Assembly (NCBI GenBank): GCA_963933635.1 | Contig: CAWVVM010000001.1 | Span: forward strand, 1-64,000 | Source: UBA11663 sp963933635 | GTDB taxonomy: Bacteria; Bacteroidota; Bacteroidia; Flavobacteriales_D; Sanyastnellaceae | Length of the DNA: 64,000 bases | Reading direction: 5' to 3' | Part shown: in pieces, positions 41,281 through 51,209 of the stretch | How positions within the stretch are numbered: the first letter of the stretch is position 1 | How the letters are laid out: each line of letters begins with the position of its first letter | Made by a program: the position numbers and the translations under genes | The notes under the pieces: model-generated | The model's input: only the letters and a program-made list of their open reading frames with translations | What the model was told of the DNA's origin: nothing | The model's database searches: none

Positions 41281-42327
41281 TCAATCCACGCCCTGCAAAT
41301 CTCGTGCGAATTGCACACCGCGAACGAAGTGCGACCAAACGATGCTGCCCGACCACCAACCCGTCAGGGCTTCCTGACGGACACGTTGCTTCCGCAAAGC
41401 TTTGCGCTGTTTCAAGACACGAGGCATGGCGGCGTACAGTCCAGCATGGGCTCTTCCAACAGCCAGAAACTGCTGCCATTGTCCAGACCCAAGCAATCGA
41501 AAGGCAGCCAGGCCATCCAATGTCATCCGACGGAACATGAATCCCGGCCACCAGCCTTGTCGGTTCTTCAACATGACGATCAGGTTGTTCCGAAAGTTCA
41601 AATAGGTTTTGAAGGGACTCGATGTCAGGAGTGTTCCACCACCAAGATGCTGCACACTGACATTTCCAGCACAGCCTATGCGATGTCCGAGGTCCTGAAG
41701 TCTCCAGCACAGATCAATTTCTTCCATGTGCGCAAACAGCTTGTCGTCAAAACCACCTGCTGCATGCCAAGCTTCTCTTCGGATGAAAAAACAAGCCCCT
41801 GAAGCCCAAAAGACCTCCCTCGATTGTCGATGCCAACCATCGACTTGTTCTGTCTCTCCAAAAATTCTTCCGAGGCAAAACGGATACCCATCACGGTCCA
41901 TCCAACCACCTGCAGCTCCAGCATGTTCACACATGTTTGGGTCGGCATCCTCCACAATGAGTGGGCTTGCAGCCGACCATCCATTCACGTTCATTTCTTC
42001 GATCACCTTGTTCAGCCAGCCTGGCGTGACACGCACATCTGAATTCAACAAGACAAACATCTCAGCATCAATCTCTCGAAGTGCGCAGTTGTAGCCTTCC
42101 GCAAAACCCAGATTGTTGGGCATCGGCAAGATTTGGATTCGATCGGCATGGGCTGAATCCAGCCACGCCAGACTGCCATCTGTGCTGCCATTGTCCGCAA
42201 CCCATATCGCAGCGCCCTCTGGGGTGCAAGACAACACCGAGGGGAGGTAGGTCTGAAGGTGTGCCAGTCCATTCCAATTCAAAACAACGACGGCCACATC
42301 GGCTCTTTTGCTTGCCATAAGACTCAT
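41281..42327 (-). CDS. Family 2 glycosyltransferase
   Basis: The product is 348 residues. GT-A motifs are clear: 'VAVVVLNWNG' (about 10-19), 'VADNGSTDGSLAWL', 'NNLGFAEGYNCAL' and the metal-binding 'LLNSDVRVTPGW'. 'EIDLCWRLQDLGHRIG' is the acceptor-side motif of rhamnosyl-type transferases. It adds a sugar from a nucleotide donor to a lipid- or polysaccharide-bound acceptor. Its ATG overlaps the stop codon of the GWxTD gene (42324-42327), so the two are translationally coupled. A second in-frame ATG at 42318 is possible. Confidence 0.92.
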   Translation of the reverse strand: MSLMASKRADVAVVVLNWNGLAHLQTYLPSVLSCTPEGAAIWVADNGSTDGSLAWLDSAHADRIQILPMPNNLGFAEGYNCALREIDAEMFVLLNSDVRVTPGWLNKVIEEMNVNGWSAASPLIVEDADPNMCEHAGAAGGWMDRDGYPFCLGRIFGETEQVDGWHRQSREVFWASGACFFIRREAWHAAGGFDDKLFAHMEEIDLCWRLQDLGHRIGCAGNVSVQHLGGGTLLTSSPFKTYLNFRNNLIVMLKNRQGWWPGFMFRRMTLDGLAAFRLLGSGQWQQFLAVGRAHAGLYAAMPRVLKQRKALRKQRVRQEALTGWWSGSIVWSHFVRGVQFARDLQGVD

Positions 42328-43829
42328 CTCGGGTTGTAGAAGAGGTCTTCAGGCTCCGATCGTGAAAACGCATCTCTTGGGTTGAGTCGGTTTTGCATGG
42401 ACTCTGTCACACGCAGTCTGTTCTCTCGTGATCGCAGTTGACTCAACCAATCCTCATTTTGCCGTTCGCCCAACATGTCGCTGTGCAGCATCTCAAAACA
42501 TTCCGACACCACGTGAGGAGCAAAGAATAAGAAGCGTTTGTTGTTGAAACGACCTGCTTTGTGGTAATGCCAAATTTCGTAAGGATAATAATCCGTCTCA
42601 TTGTGACGCTTGACCACTGTGTTGGGTTGACCAAACCTCAGGAAAATGTTGCCCATTTCTGTTTGGCTGCCCTGTCCTTGTTTGCAATCGCCATAGGCGC
42701 CATCCACGAAGGCAATTCGACCAAGGTATTGTTGATGGAGCGCCTGAGCTTCAGCAACGGAGTTGCTTCGTTCCAACCAAAACCCGGATATGTATTGCTG
42801 CATCTGTTGAACGTCCCGTTGGGGCACAAGGACATTCTGGATGGTGTTTTGCTCATTCGTGGTCGCCATCGCGAGATGGTCAAACAGGTGACGAACAAGC
42901 CTATCGGGATCTGTCAACTGAAGGACAGAGGGGAGAAGAGGTGCCGAATACAGGGCCAAACTTTCACCACTGGCGTCGCCCTTCACATCGCGGCCTGCTG
43001 CCGCAGCACGGCCAGGAAAAACGACATCCCTTGACACCACAACATAACCCTCACGGGTACGAACTTCGAGCTTCAGTGTCGGCTTTATTGGATCGGGAGA
43101 GGAGGGGGTGCAAGGCAAACTCTCCAACACAGGCACCACAGAACCAGCCTTTAGACGTTTGTATTTCGTGGTCGCCGCATCCCATTCTCCAAAGACATTT
43201 GCCCAACCAAAAGCCAGCAAAAACAGCGAGTCTTGTCCCACGACCTCTTGGATCCGATGCAGCTCGAGGTAAAACATGGCTGCGGACTGTTCCAACGCAA
43301 TACGTCGGCCCACCCATGGAATCAAATCCAATCCGCTGTGGACCATGTTGGGGTCACTGTATTCTGTTGCTTTGGCATGGGTCGAAACGATCATGGGATC
43401 CATGATCTCTGGGAATCCTCCTGGCGATATGTGATATGTCAAATTCGACACGTGCAGCAAATCACCGTCACGCATCACAGACCACTCGACAGAACCAAAG
43501 CCATCAGGAACGGCTATGCGGTCAACGTGAACATGCTGGAGACGGGACGAATCAGCAACAGCTGGGCGAGTTAGAACATTGTTCTTTGCGAAACCAAGCA
43601 CTTCGTCCTGGGACGTCACAATAACAGTGACGGTCAAGCTGTCGCTTGGATCAACTCGTTCTGACATCCACGAGGTCTGAATGTCCAAATACGCCTGGCC
43701 ATCTGGCATCCTTTGGCTGAGAGCGTCGCATTGCCAGCTATGCTGAGCGCCGCAAGGCTGTGCGTTCAACATGACGGCGCCAGCCATGGCCCAGACTATC
43801 ATACAACGTAAAAAAGAATGACCCATCAT
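42324..43829 (-). CDS. GWxTD-domain secreted protein
   Basis: About 501 residues from ATG 43829. The longer frame to 44045 would run across the tRNA-Ser gene and is rejected. A signal peptide (about 1-28, ending 'PCGAQ') is followed by a beta-rich body. The C-terminal GWxTD-type domain is recognisable near 385-450 ('IFLRFGQPNTVVKRHNETD', 'YPYEIWHYHKAGRFNNKRF'). GWxTD proteins are widespread in Bacteroidota and of unknown biochemical role. It lies downstream of tRNA-Ser(UGA), with a -7-like box 6 nt before its start. Confidence 0.82.
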   Translation of the reverse strand: MMGHSFLRCMIVWAMAGAVMLNAQPCGAQHSWQCDALSQRMPDGQAYLDIQTSWMSERVDPSDSLTVTVIVTSQDEVLGFAKNNVLTRPAVADSSRLQHVHVDRIAVPDGFGSVEWSVMRDGDLLHVSNLTYHISPGGFPEIMDPMIVSTHAKATEYSDPNMVHSGLDLIPWVGRRIALEQSAAMFYLELHRIQEVVGQDSLFLLAFGWANVFGEWDAATTKYKRLKAGSVVPVLESLPCTPSSPDPIKPTLKLEVRTREGYVVVSRDVVFPGRAAAAGRDVKGDASGESLALYSAPLLPSVLQLTDPDRLVRHLFDHLAMATTNEQNTIQNVLVPQRDVQQMQQYISGFWLERSNSVAEAQALHQQYLGRIAFVDGAYGDCKQGQGSQTEMGNIFLRFGQPNTVVKRHNETDYYPYEIWHYHKAGRFNNKRFLFFAPHVVSECFEMLHSDMLGERQNEDWLSQLRSRENRLRVTESMQNRLNPRDAFSRSEPEDLFYNPR

Positions 43830-43835
43830 GTGGAG

Positions 43836-43843
43836 CGAAAATA
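43836..43843 (-). promoter_or_regulatory. -7-like box (TATTTTCG) before the GWxTD gene
   Basis: One mismatch to TAnnTTTG on the minus strand, ending 6 nt before the ATG at 43829. It lies between the tRNA and the protein gene, so the latter may have its own promoter. Confidence 0.4.
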
Positions 43844-43908
43844 CAGCCCAGGACACTGGAGACATGTCATGTACAAAAAAAACCAACATCTCTGTCGGTT
43901 TCTTTTTG

Positions 43909-43994
43909 CGGAGGCTGAGGGATTCGAACCCCCGGTACCTTGCGGCACGCCGGTTTTCAAGACCGGTGCAATCGACCAACTCTGCCAAACCTCC
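43909..43994 (-). tRNA. tRNA-Ser (anticodon UGA)
   Basis: An 86-nt class II tRNA. The acceptor stem GGAGGTT pairs with AGCCTCC (one G-T), the anticodon loop is CTTGAAA with anticodon TGA, a long variable arm is present as expected for serine, and the T loop reads GGTTCGAATCC. The discriminator is G, consistent with serine tRNAs. The CCA end is not encoded. It reads UCA and, by wobble, other UCN codons. Confidence 0.96.
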
Positions 43995-44001
43995 AGGACT
44001 G

Positions 44002-44009
44002 CAAAAGTA
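44002..44009 (-). promoter_or_regulatory. -7 box (TACTTTTG) of tRNA-Ser
   Basis: An exact TAnnTTTG match on the minus strand ending 7 nt before the tRNA 5' end, the position expected for a promoter that starts at or just before the mature tRNA. Confidence 0.65.
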
Positions 44010-44144
44010 GCACAACACATTCAATCCGCATCCATGCGCTTTCAAATAGTGCGCCGTCCGTCATCCATGGCCCTATTGAATGATAATATACATTATGTTA
44101 ATCGATAACAGGAATGACAGCAAGCAAACTCCACCCTGCCATCG

Positions 44145-45299
44145 TTACTGGCCCAATGCCTTCAACTTGGCCGACATCTCTGTCCATTTGTCATCTTCGC
44201 CCGTGCGCGCATAAATGTCCTTGAGACTCCTCATGGTTTGTGAGTCCGTTGGATCTGAAGCATGTGCTGTCTCCAAGAAAGGCTTGGCCGTGCCAAACAA
44301 AGCCTTGGCATCCTCCTCAAGCGTCTTCTGTTCATCTGACTCTGCTTTGGTCATGCGGGGCTTCCACATGTCGTTTGCCTCATTGATGCCCTGAACGGCT
44401 TGGTTGAAGTAAAGTGCACCAAGGTTGTAGTTTGCATCGAAGTAATCCGACTTCACTTCAAGGGCTTTGAGATAAGCTGCAATAGCCTCCTCCGCATTGC
44501 CGAGGTTGTCAAGAACACTGCCAAGACTGAACCACAAGATTTCATTTGTTGGGTCTTGCTCTGCAGCAAGCGCGAGATTCTCCTTTGCCTTGTCAAATTC
44601 CTCGTTGGTGAGATAAATGTTGAGCTCTTCAATGATCAAACTTTGCTCTCTGGGATAAGCTTTGCGGGCTTCCGCCAAGGTGGCCAAAGCCTCCGCTTCC
44701 CTGTCCGACTCTCTGTAAAGGTTGCTGATGAACAAAAACACATTGGGTACTTGATACTCAATATCTGCACACGACTGGTAGCGTGCCACGGCCAAATCCA
44801 CATTCCCCGATTTCTCATAGCATAGCGCTGAGTTGTACAAGGCCATGGTGTCCACGGCATCAAATGCCAGGGCAATCTCCGCTGCCAAGTCGAAGAATCC
44901 ACCTGCTTTGCCAAAATCTCCGGTGTTGTACTGCCCAATGCCCGCGTTGCTCGCGGCCATTTGAACTTGACCTAGACCTACTTGACATTCTTGGGCGTAG
45001 GAACCCTTGGTGTCGAGCTCGCGCGCCTTCATGTAGCTGTCCTTGGACTTGGTCAATGCGTCTGGGAAGGCTGCAAACAAGACGGTGTCCTTGGAAATGT
45101 TGAGATAAATCTCCCCACGGTAGCGCCAAGTCTTGTTTTTGGCATTGGCTTTGGGGTTTTGAATGGCCTGCTCAATGTAGGTGGCGGCACTTGCGAAGTC
45201 GCCTTCTTTGTTCGCGTTGTAAGCGGAGACCACTTCCTTTTGGCCAAAGACCTGGAGCGTCAAAGCCACGAAGGCAAGGAATGCTGCAATTTTCTGCAT
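44145..45299 (-). CDS. TPR-repeat protein with signal peptide
   Basis: The product is 384 residues with a signal peptide ending 'LQVFGQ' (about residue 20). At least five tetratricopeptide units follow, for example 'ALYNSALCYEKSGNVDLAVARY', written here only in part as 'NSALCYEKSGNVDLA', and 'WFSLGSVLDNLGNAEEAIA'. It likely acts in the periplasm or outer membrane as a protein-protein scaffold. It lies 80 bp downstream of gyrA on the same strand, a neighbourhood I recall from other Bacteroidota. No enzymatic domain was seen. Confidence 0.88.
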   Translation of the reverse strand: MQKIAAFLAFVALTLQVFGQKEVVSAYNANKEGDFASAATYIEQAIQNPKANAKNKTWRYRGEIYLNISKDTVLFAAFPDALTKSKDSYMKARELDTKGSYAQECQVGLGQVQMAASNAGIGQYNTGDFGKAGGFFDLAAEIALAFDAVDTMALYNSALCYEKSGNVDLAVARYQSCADIEYQVPNVFLFISNLYRESDREAEALATLAEARKAYPREQSLIIEELNIYLTNEEFDKAKENLALAAEQDPTNEILWFSLGSVLDNLGNAEEAIAAYLKALEVKSDYFDANYNLGALYFNQAVQGINEANDMWKPRMTKAESDEQKTLEEDAKALFGTAKPFLETAHASDPTDSQTMRSLKDIYARTGEDDKWTEMSAKLKALGQ

Positions 45300-45379
45300 G
45301 ATGATGTGTTTCGTGTTTTGTGTTGATGGGGCCCGATGAGTGGGCTTGGTAATGTTGGTTTCAAAGGTCGTGCCAACGA

Positions 45380-47944
45380 TCAGACCTCCCCTCCGTCTGG
45401 TTCAGTTTCAGCGGATGGCACCTGACCTTCGGGGGATGCATCTTCGCCTCCTGCCTCTGGCGTGCCTTCGGGAGCACCATCTTCCAGTTGTTCGTCTTCA
45501 TCGTCCGACTTGGGGACCTTGCAGACCGCCGCAATGGAGTCCTTGCCCCTAAGACTGATCAGGCGCACCCCTTGGGTGGCGCGTCCCATGACCCTCAATT
45601 CATCGACTGCCAGGCGAATCGCAATGCCCGACTTGTTGATGATCATCAGGTCGTTCTCATCGGTAACGTTCAAAATGGAAATCAACTGACCAGTTTTCTC
45701 TGTGATCTGAAGGGTCTTCACACCCTTTCCACCTCGGTTGGTCACTCGGTAATCGTCTACTGCAGAGCGTTTTCCGTAGCCGTTTTCAGACACCACCAAA
45801 ATGTCGCTGGAAGCGTCGTTGATGCACACCATACCGATGACTTCGTCCTCTGGAGTGGCCAAGGAAACCCCGCGGACGCCCATGGCTGTTCGTCCAACAG
45901 CTCGGGCCTTTGATTCATGGAATCGGATGGCCTTGCCGGACTTCAGTGCCAACAAGATTTCGCTGTCGCCATTGGTCAGGCGTGCTGACAAAAGTTCATC
46001 GCCCTCACGGATGGTGACCGCATTGATGCCATTGGACCGTGGTCGGCTGTATGCCTCCAAGCTTGTCTTCTTGATGAGCCCTTTCTTCGTGCTCAAAATC
46101 ACATAATTCGACTCGGCATAATCCTTGTCCTTGAGGTCTTTCACGGGGATGTACGCCAAGACCTTGTCGTCCTGCTCGAGATTGATGAGGTTGACGATGG
46201 CCCGTCCCTTGCTTTGTTTGCTTCCTTCTGGCACTTCAAAAATCCGCATCCAGAAGCACCTTCCCTTGGCGGTGAAAATCAACAGCCAATTGTGGTTGGT
46301 CGCCGTGAATATGCTTTCCAAAAAGTCCTCCTGTCTTGTGGTACTCCCTTTGGACCCCACCCCTCCCCGTCCTTGGGAACGGTATTCGCTGAGTCGTGTT
46401 CGCTTGATGTACCCCGCATGGCTGATGGTGATAACCACTTGCTCGTCCGGGATCATGTCCTCGATGCTCAAATCGGCACTGCTGTATTCAATCGTCGATC
46501 GTCGATCGTCACCAAAGCGCTCCTTCACATCGTGAAGCTCTGTTTTGATGATTTCCATGCGGCGCTCCACACGGTCCAAGATGTCCTTGAGGTCGGCAAT
46601 GACCGCCATCAACTCGTCGAACTCTGCGCGCAACTTGTCGCGTTCCAGTCCTGTGAGCTTTTGAAGGCGCATGTCCAAAATGGCCCGCGCCTGGATTTCA
46701 CTCAACTTGAACGTACTCATCAAGCCGTTGCGCGCTTCTTCAGGTGTTTTGCTCGCCCGAATCAAGGCAATGACTTCGTCAATGTTGTCAAGAGCAATGA
46801 TGAGCCCTTGCAAGATGTGGGCGCGCTCCTCCGCTTTGTTCAGATCAAACTGCGTGCGTCGCACCACCACTTCATGCCGGTGCTCGATGTAAAACGCCAT
46901 CATCTGCTTCAGGTTCAACAATTCGGGACGCCCTTTCACAAGAGCAATGTTGTTGACTGAGAATGACGTTTGTAGCTGCGTGTACTTGTATAGCTTGTTC
47001 AGGACTACGTTTGGAATCGCATCGCGCTTGAGTTCGTACACCACGCGCATGCCATTTCGGTCTGACTCGTCCCGAATCTCGGAAATGCCTTCGATTTTTT
47101 TGTCATTGACAAGGTCTGCTGTCTTGCGAACCATGTCGGCCTTGTTCACCTGGTAGGGGATCTCCTCCACGATGATTACTTCCCGTCCCGTTTTCGTTTC
47201 CTCAAACTTCGCCCTGCCGCGCATCACAATGCGGCCACGTCCTGTTTGGAATGCGTCCCTCACTCCTTCAATGCCATGGATCACACCACCCGTTGGGAAG
47301 TCAGGAGCCTTGACGAACTCCATAAGTTCTTCCACTGTGCAATCGGGATGGTCCACGAGATGCACCATGCCCTCGACGACTTCAGTAAGGTTGTGAGGAG
47401 GCATGTTGGTGGCCATTCCTACAGCGATGCCCGAGGCACCATTCAAAAGCAAGTTGGGGAGCTTCGCAGGCAGTACTGTTGGCTCTTTCAGGCTCTCGTC
47501 AAAGTTGGGCCTGAAGTCCACTGTTTCCTTTTCCAAATCGGCAAGCATCTCCTCGGCCACCTTGCGCAAACGCGCCTCGGTATAACGCATGGCCGCAGGG
47601 TTGTCGCCGTCGATGGAACCAAAGTTTCCTTGACCATCCACCATGGGGTACCGCAAAGACCACGGCTGTGCCATCCGGACCATGGTGTCGTACACCGAGC
47701 TGTCACCGTGCGGGTGGTACTTTCCCAAAACCTCACCCACAATCCTTGCGGATTTCTTGTAGGGTCGGTTGGACATGACACCGAGGTCAAGCATGCCGTA
47801 GAGCACGCGACGGTGCACAGGCTTGAGCCCATCCCTTACATCGGGCAGGGCGCGACTCACAATTACGGACATCGAGTAATCGATGTACGCCGACTTCATC
47901 TCATCAGAGATGTTGATTTGGATGATTTTTTCTCCTTCTGCCAT
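45380..47944 (-). CDS. gyrA: DNA gyrase subunit A
   Basis: The product is 854 residues. The winged-helix and tower domains are standard: 'SRALPDVRDGLKPVHRRVLYG', 'HPHGDSSVYDT' (quinolone-resistance region with the wild-type-like Ser and Asp), the catalytic Tyr in 'AAMRYTEARL', and 'NGASGIAVGMATNMPPHN'. Six C-terminal beta-pinwheel blades follow. The GyrA-box equivalent reads 'QGRGGVG' instead of the canonical QRRGGKG. The C-terminus is an acidic tail ('SDDEDEQLEDGAPEG', then a Pro/Glu/Gly-rich end). It breaks and rejoins DNA to introduce negative supercoils with GyrB. It is divergent from clpC across 267 bp. Confidence 0.97.
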   Translation of the reverse strand: MAEGEKIIQINISDEMKSAYIDYSMSVIVSRALPDVRDGLKPVHRRVLYGMLDLGVMSNRPYKKSARIVGEVLGKYHPHGDSSVYDTMVRMAQPWSLRYPMVDGQGNFGSIDGDNPAAMRYTEARLRKVAEEMLADLEKETVDFRPNFDESLKEPTVLPAKLPNLLLNGASGIAVGMATNMPPHNLTEVVEGMVHLVDHPDCTVEELMEFVKAPDFPTGGVIHGIEGVRDAFQTGRGRIVMRGRAKFEETKTGREVIIVEEIPYQVNKADMVRKTADLVNDKKIEGISEIRDESDRNGMRVVYELKRDAIPNVVLNKLYKYTQLQTSFSVNNIALVKGRPELLNLKQMMAFYIEHRHEVVVRRTQFDLNKAEERAHILQGLIIALDNIDEVIALIRASKTPEEARNGLMSTFKLSEIQARAILDMRLQKLTGLERDKLRAEFDELMAVIADLKDILDRVERRMEIIKTELHDVKERFGDDRRSTIEYSSADLSIEDMIPDEQVVITISHAGYIKRTRLSEYRSQGRGGVGSKGSTTRQEDFLESIFTATNHNWLLIFTAKGRCFWMRIFEVPEGSKQSKGRAIVNLINLEQDDKVLAYIPVKDLKDKDYAESNYVILSTKKGLIKKTSLEAYSRPRSNGINAVTIREGDELLSARLTNGDSEILLALKSGKAIRFHESKARAVGRTAMGVRGVSLATPEDEVIGMVCINDASSDILVVSENGYGKRSAVDDYRVTNRGGKGVKTLQITEKTGQLISILNVTDENDLMIINKSGIAIRLAVDELRVMGRATQGVRLISLRGKDSIAAVCKVPKSDDEDEQLEDGAPEGTPEAGGEDASPEGQVPSAETEPDGGEV

Positions 47945-48142
47945 GGGGTCTGTTTCACATGTCCAATCGGACGCTTTCTACGCTGATGCCCGGGCCAAAA
48001 TTTTTGGTATCCAGACGTCCTTCAAAAATACCGAAACCCCAGGCCCTGAAAAGGATTCGGCGCTGCGCAATTACTCACAATTGACCCCAATCTCATGTGA
48101 ATAACCTCACCCCTGCCAGCGGCCACAAGCGATGGGCTGCAA

Positions 48143-48150
48143 TAGTTTTG
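48143..48150 (+). promoter_or_regulatory. -7 box (TAGTTTTG) upstream of clpC
   Basis: An exact TAnnTTTG match in the gyrA-clpC divergent gap, 61 nt before the clpC ATG. No TTG was found at the usual -33 distance, and nothing else recognisable was seen in this gap. Confidence 0.45.
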
Positions 48151-48211
48151 AATGGCCGAGGAGTCACAAGGATTGCTGGCGGCCATTTGGACACATTAGA
48201 GCGCATAGAAC

Positions 48212-50893
48212 ATGGATGCTAAATTTTCACCACGCGTGAGGGAAGTCATATCCCTGAGCCGGGAAGAAGCCCTTCGTTTGGGGCACAACTACATAGGTGT
48301 TGAACATTTGTTGCTGGGGATCATCAAAGAAGGTGAAGGCACGGCAGTGCGCATCCTAGAAGGTCTCAATTGCGACCTGCAAAAACTGCGTAAGCTCGTG
48401 GAAAGTTCTGTGCGGCCTACTACCCCAAAGCCCGGTGGAACTTCTGGCAACATCCCACTTGTGAAGCAAGCAGAGAAAATATTGAAGATCACCTACCTCG
48501 AGGCAAAGATTTTCAAAAGCGCCATCATTGGCACGGAGCATCTGCTGCTGAGCATCCTTAAAGACGAAGACAACGTAGCAACCAAGAGCATTCACGCATT
48601 CAACATCGATTACGACGTGGCAAAAGAAGAATTTGAAAACCTGCTTTCCGACGGAAGCACCGCAACCGGCCCAAGAGCCGACCACCCCATGTCCGATGGT
48701 GACGCCCCCATGGAAGGCGGTGGAGACGCTGGTTCGGGTCCTGGCGGTGGAGGGCCTTTGGGACGCAAAGGGGATCCCAAATCCAAAACACCCGTCCTGG
48801 ACAACTTTGGGCGGGATTTGACCAAGATGGCGGAAGAAGGAAAACTTGACCCCATTGTTGGCCGTGCCAAGGAAATTGAGCGTGTCAGTCAAGTCTTGAG
48901 CAGAAGGAAAAAGAACAACCCCATCCTCATGGGGGAGCCTGGCGTTGGAAAAAGTGCCATTGCCGAGGGTCTCGCCTTGCGCATTGTCGAAAAGAAAGTC
49001 AGTAGGGTGCTGTTCGGAAAGCGGATTGTGACCCTCGACGTGGCCTCGCTTGTGGCTGGCACCAAATACCGCGGCCAGTTCGAAGAGCGCATGAAGGCGG
49101 TCATGAACGAGTTGGAAAAGTCCCCTGACGTCATCTTGTTCATCGATGAAATCCACACCATTGTTGGAGCAGGCGGAGCGAGTGGTTCTTTGGACGCCTC
49201 CAACATGTTCAAACCTGCCTTGGCCAGGGGTGAAATTCAATGCATTGGCGCCACCACTTTGGACGAGTACCGGCAGTACATTGAAAAAGATGGCGCACTC
49301 GAGCGGAGATTCCAAAAGGTCATGGTGGAACCCACAACCATTGAAGAAACACAGCAAATCCTGCACAACATCAAGGACAAGTACGAAGAGCACCACAGTG
49401 TCAAGTACACCGACGAGGCCATCGCTGCATGCGTGTCTTTGACCAGTCGATACATCACAGACAGACATCTGCCTGACAAGGCCATTGACGCCTTGGACGA
49501 AGTGGGGAGCCGGGTCCACCTGACCAACATCCATGTTCCTGAGGAGATTGTCAAAATTGAAGAGGAAATTGAAGAGGTTAAGGAAGAAAAGAGCCAAGTG
49601 GTTCGGTCTCAGCGGTACGAGGAGGCTGCACGCCTGCGCGACAAAGAACGAATCCTCAACGACCGTTTGGAAAAGGCCAAGCGCACATGGGAAGAAGACT
49701 CCAAAAACAAGCGCGTCACTGTAACAGAGGAGCATGTGGGTGATGTTGTGGCCATGATGACGGGCATCCCTGTGCAACGCATTGCTGAGAAAGAAAGCGG
49801 CAAGCTTGCGCGCATGAACGAAGACTTGGAGGGAAAGGTCATTGGCCAAGAAGAGGCCATTCAGAAGGTGGTCAAAGCCATCAAGCGAAACCGTGCAGGT
49901 CTCAAAGACCCCAACAAGCCCATTGGCTCCTTCATCTTTCTAGGTCCTACAGGGGTCGGAAAGACACAGTTGGCCAAGGTCTTGTCACGTTTCATGTTTG
50001 ACAGTGAAGAGGCCATGATTCGCATCGACATGTCGGAGTACATGGAGAAGTTCGCAGTGACCCGTTTGATTGGAGCACCTCCGGGATATGTCGGATATGA
50101 AGAAGGAGGACAACTCACTGAAAAGGTGCGTCGGCGGCCCTACTCCATCATCCTTTTGGACGAAATTGAAAAGGCGCACCCCGATGTGTTCAACCTTCTG
50201 CTGTCGGCCTTGGACGATGGCCAGTTGACAGACAGTTTGGGTCGCAAAATCGATTTCCGAAACACCGTCATGATCATGACCTCCAACATTGGGGCCAGGC
50301 AGTTGGCAGAGTTCGGCACAGGAGTTGGCTTTGGCACCACGGCCAAACAGGCAAATGTATCTTCTGACCGCGACAGCGTGATCCAGACGGCATTGAAGCG
50401 CGCATTCGCCCCTGAATTCTTGAACAGGATCGATGACGTGATCTTGTTCCAGAGCCTGAAGCGGGACCACATACATCGCATCATCGACATTGAGCTTGAC
50501 GCCCTCAAGACCCGTGTTGTTGCGTTGGGATACGATTTGGAGATCACACAATCCGCAGCTGACTTCATCGTGGACAAGGGCTATGACGAGAAGTATGGGG
50601 CCCGTCCATTGAAGAGGGCCATCCAAAAATACTTGGAGGATCCCTTTGCCGAAGAAATCATCAATTCAGATGTCTCTGAAGGCGACTTGCTGCGCGCTGA
50701 TTGCGCCAAAGATGCCAAAGAGCTCACCATTGAAGTGATCAAGGGAGGGTTGCTCGAGATGCCTGCAGGTGCGGAAGATGCCTTGAAGCCTGAAAAGGTG
50801 ACCACCAAGAAACCCACATCCAAGAAACCCAAAGGCAAAAAGAAATCGGACGACGCCACGGCAAAGCCACCGTCAAAAGAGTCTGAAGGGTGA
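48212..50893 (+). CDS. clpC: ClpC-type ATPase of the Clp protease
   Basis: The product is 893 residues. Two Clp_N repeats (about 1-150) precede a Gly-rich linker (about 160-190). The first AAA+ module has Walker A 'GEPGVGKSA' (about 240-248), then a UVR-like coiled-coil ('SQVVRSQRYEEAARLRDKE', in part), then the second AAA+ module with 'GPTGVGKTQ' (about 577). The 'GVGF' loop that docks to ClpP is present near residue 707. The C-terminus is a Lys-rich tail. It unfolds substrates and feeds them to ClpP. Its stop overlaps the next gene's start (TGATG). Confidence 0.96.
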   Translation: MDAKFSPRVREVISLSREEALRLGHNYIGVEHLLLGIIKEGEGTAVRILEGLNCDLQKLRKLVESSVRPTTPKPGGTSGNIPLVKQAEKILKITYLEAKIFKSAIIGTEHLLLSILKDEDNVATKSIHAFNIDYDVAKEEFENLLSDGSTATGPRADHPMSDGDAPMEGGGDAGSGPGGGGPLGRKGDPKSKTPVLDNFGRDLTKMAEEGKLDPIVGRAKEIERVSQVLSRRKKNNPILMGEPGVGKSAIAEGLALRIVEKKVSRVLFGKRIVTLDVASLVAGTKYRGQFEERMKAVMNELEKSPDVILFIDEIHTIVGAGGASGSLDASNMFKPALARGEIQCIGATTLDEYRQYIEKDGALERRFQKVMVEPTTIEETQQILHNIKDKYEEHHSVKYTDEAIAACVSLTSRYITDRHLPDKAIDALDEVGSRVHLTNIHVPEEIVKIEEEIEEVKEEKSQVVRSQRYEEAARLRDKERILNDRLEKAKRTWEEDSKNKRVTVTEEHVGDVVAMMTGIPVQRIAEKESGKLARMNEDLEGKVIGQEEAIQKVVKAIKRNRAGLKDPNKPIGSFIFLGPTGVGKTQLAKVLSRFMFDSEEAMIRIDMSEYMEKFAVTRLIGAPPGYVGYEEGGQLTEKVRRRPYSIILLDEIEKAHPDVFNLLLSALDDGQLTDSLGRKIDFRNTVMIMTSNIGARQLAEFGTGVGFGTTAKQANVSSDRDSVIQTALKRAFAPEFLNRIDDVILFQSLKRDHIHRIIDIELDALKTRVVALGYDLEITQSAADFIVDKGYDEKYGARPLKRAIQKYLEDPFAEEIINSDVSEGDLLRADCAKDAKELTIEVIKGGLLEMPAGAEDALKPEKVTTKKPTSKKPKGKKKSDDATAKPPSKESEG

Positions 50894-51186
50894 TGGACTG
50901 GAAAGGGCATCTTTTGGGTGCGCTGCAGAACAAGTTCATTGCAGTGACCTTGTTGGCACTGATTTGGGCTACGTTCATACATGATTTGGGCTTGCTTTAT
51001 GTGGCCCGAGAAACCTCTCAACTGCGTCATCTGAAACAAGAGCTGGTCGACATCGAGAAACGCAACGAGTTGCTGAAAAACCGGCAGGCGACTTTGTTGA
51101 CAGACCCCCAAGCACTCGAACGCTTCGCACGCGAGCGGTTCTTCATGCGAAAGCCAAATGAGGAGGTCTACCGCATTGTGGAGTGA
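50893..51186 (+). CDS. FtsB/DivIC-type septum formation protein
   Basis: The product is 97 residues from ATG 50893, whose first base is the last base of the clpC stop codon; an in-frame GTG at 50890 would add one residue. One N-terminal membrane helix (about 13-33) is followed by a coiled-coil ('LRHLKQELVDIEKRNELLKN', about 42-62) and a 'PQALERFARERFFMRKPNEE' tail, matching the DivIC/FtsB family of cell-division proteins. It sits in the inner membrane with its coiled-coil outside. Confidence 0.9.
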   Translation: MDWKGHLLGALQNKFIAVTLLALIWATFIHDLGLLYVARETSQLRHLKQELVDIEKRNELLKNRQATLLTDPQALERFARERFFMRKPNEEVYRIVE

Positions 51187-51209
51187 CACAAAGGAACCTG
51201 GCCTTTGTT

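Noticed and set aside
43830..44045. N-terminal extension of the GWxTD gene across the tRNA
   Set aside because: The extension translates the tRNA-Ser sequence; a signal peptide starts at 43829.
48356..49849. A 497-codon minus-strand frame antisense to clpC
   Set aside because: It lies entirely within clpC, has no recognisable domains and arises from codon bias of the sense gene.
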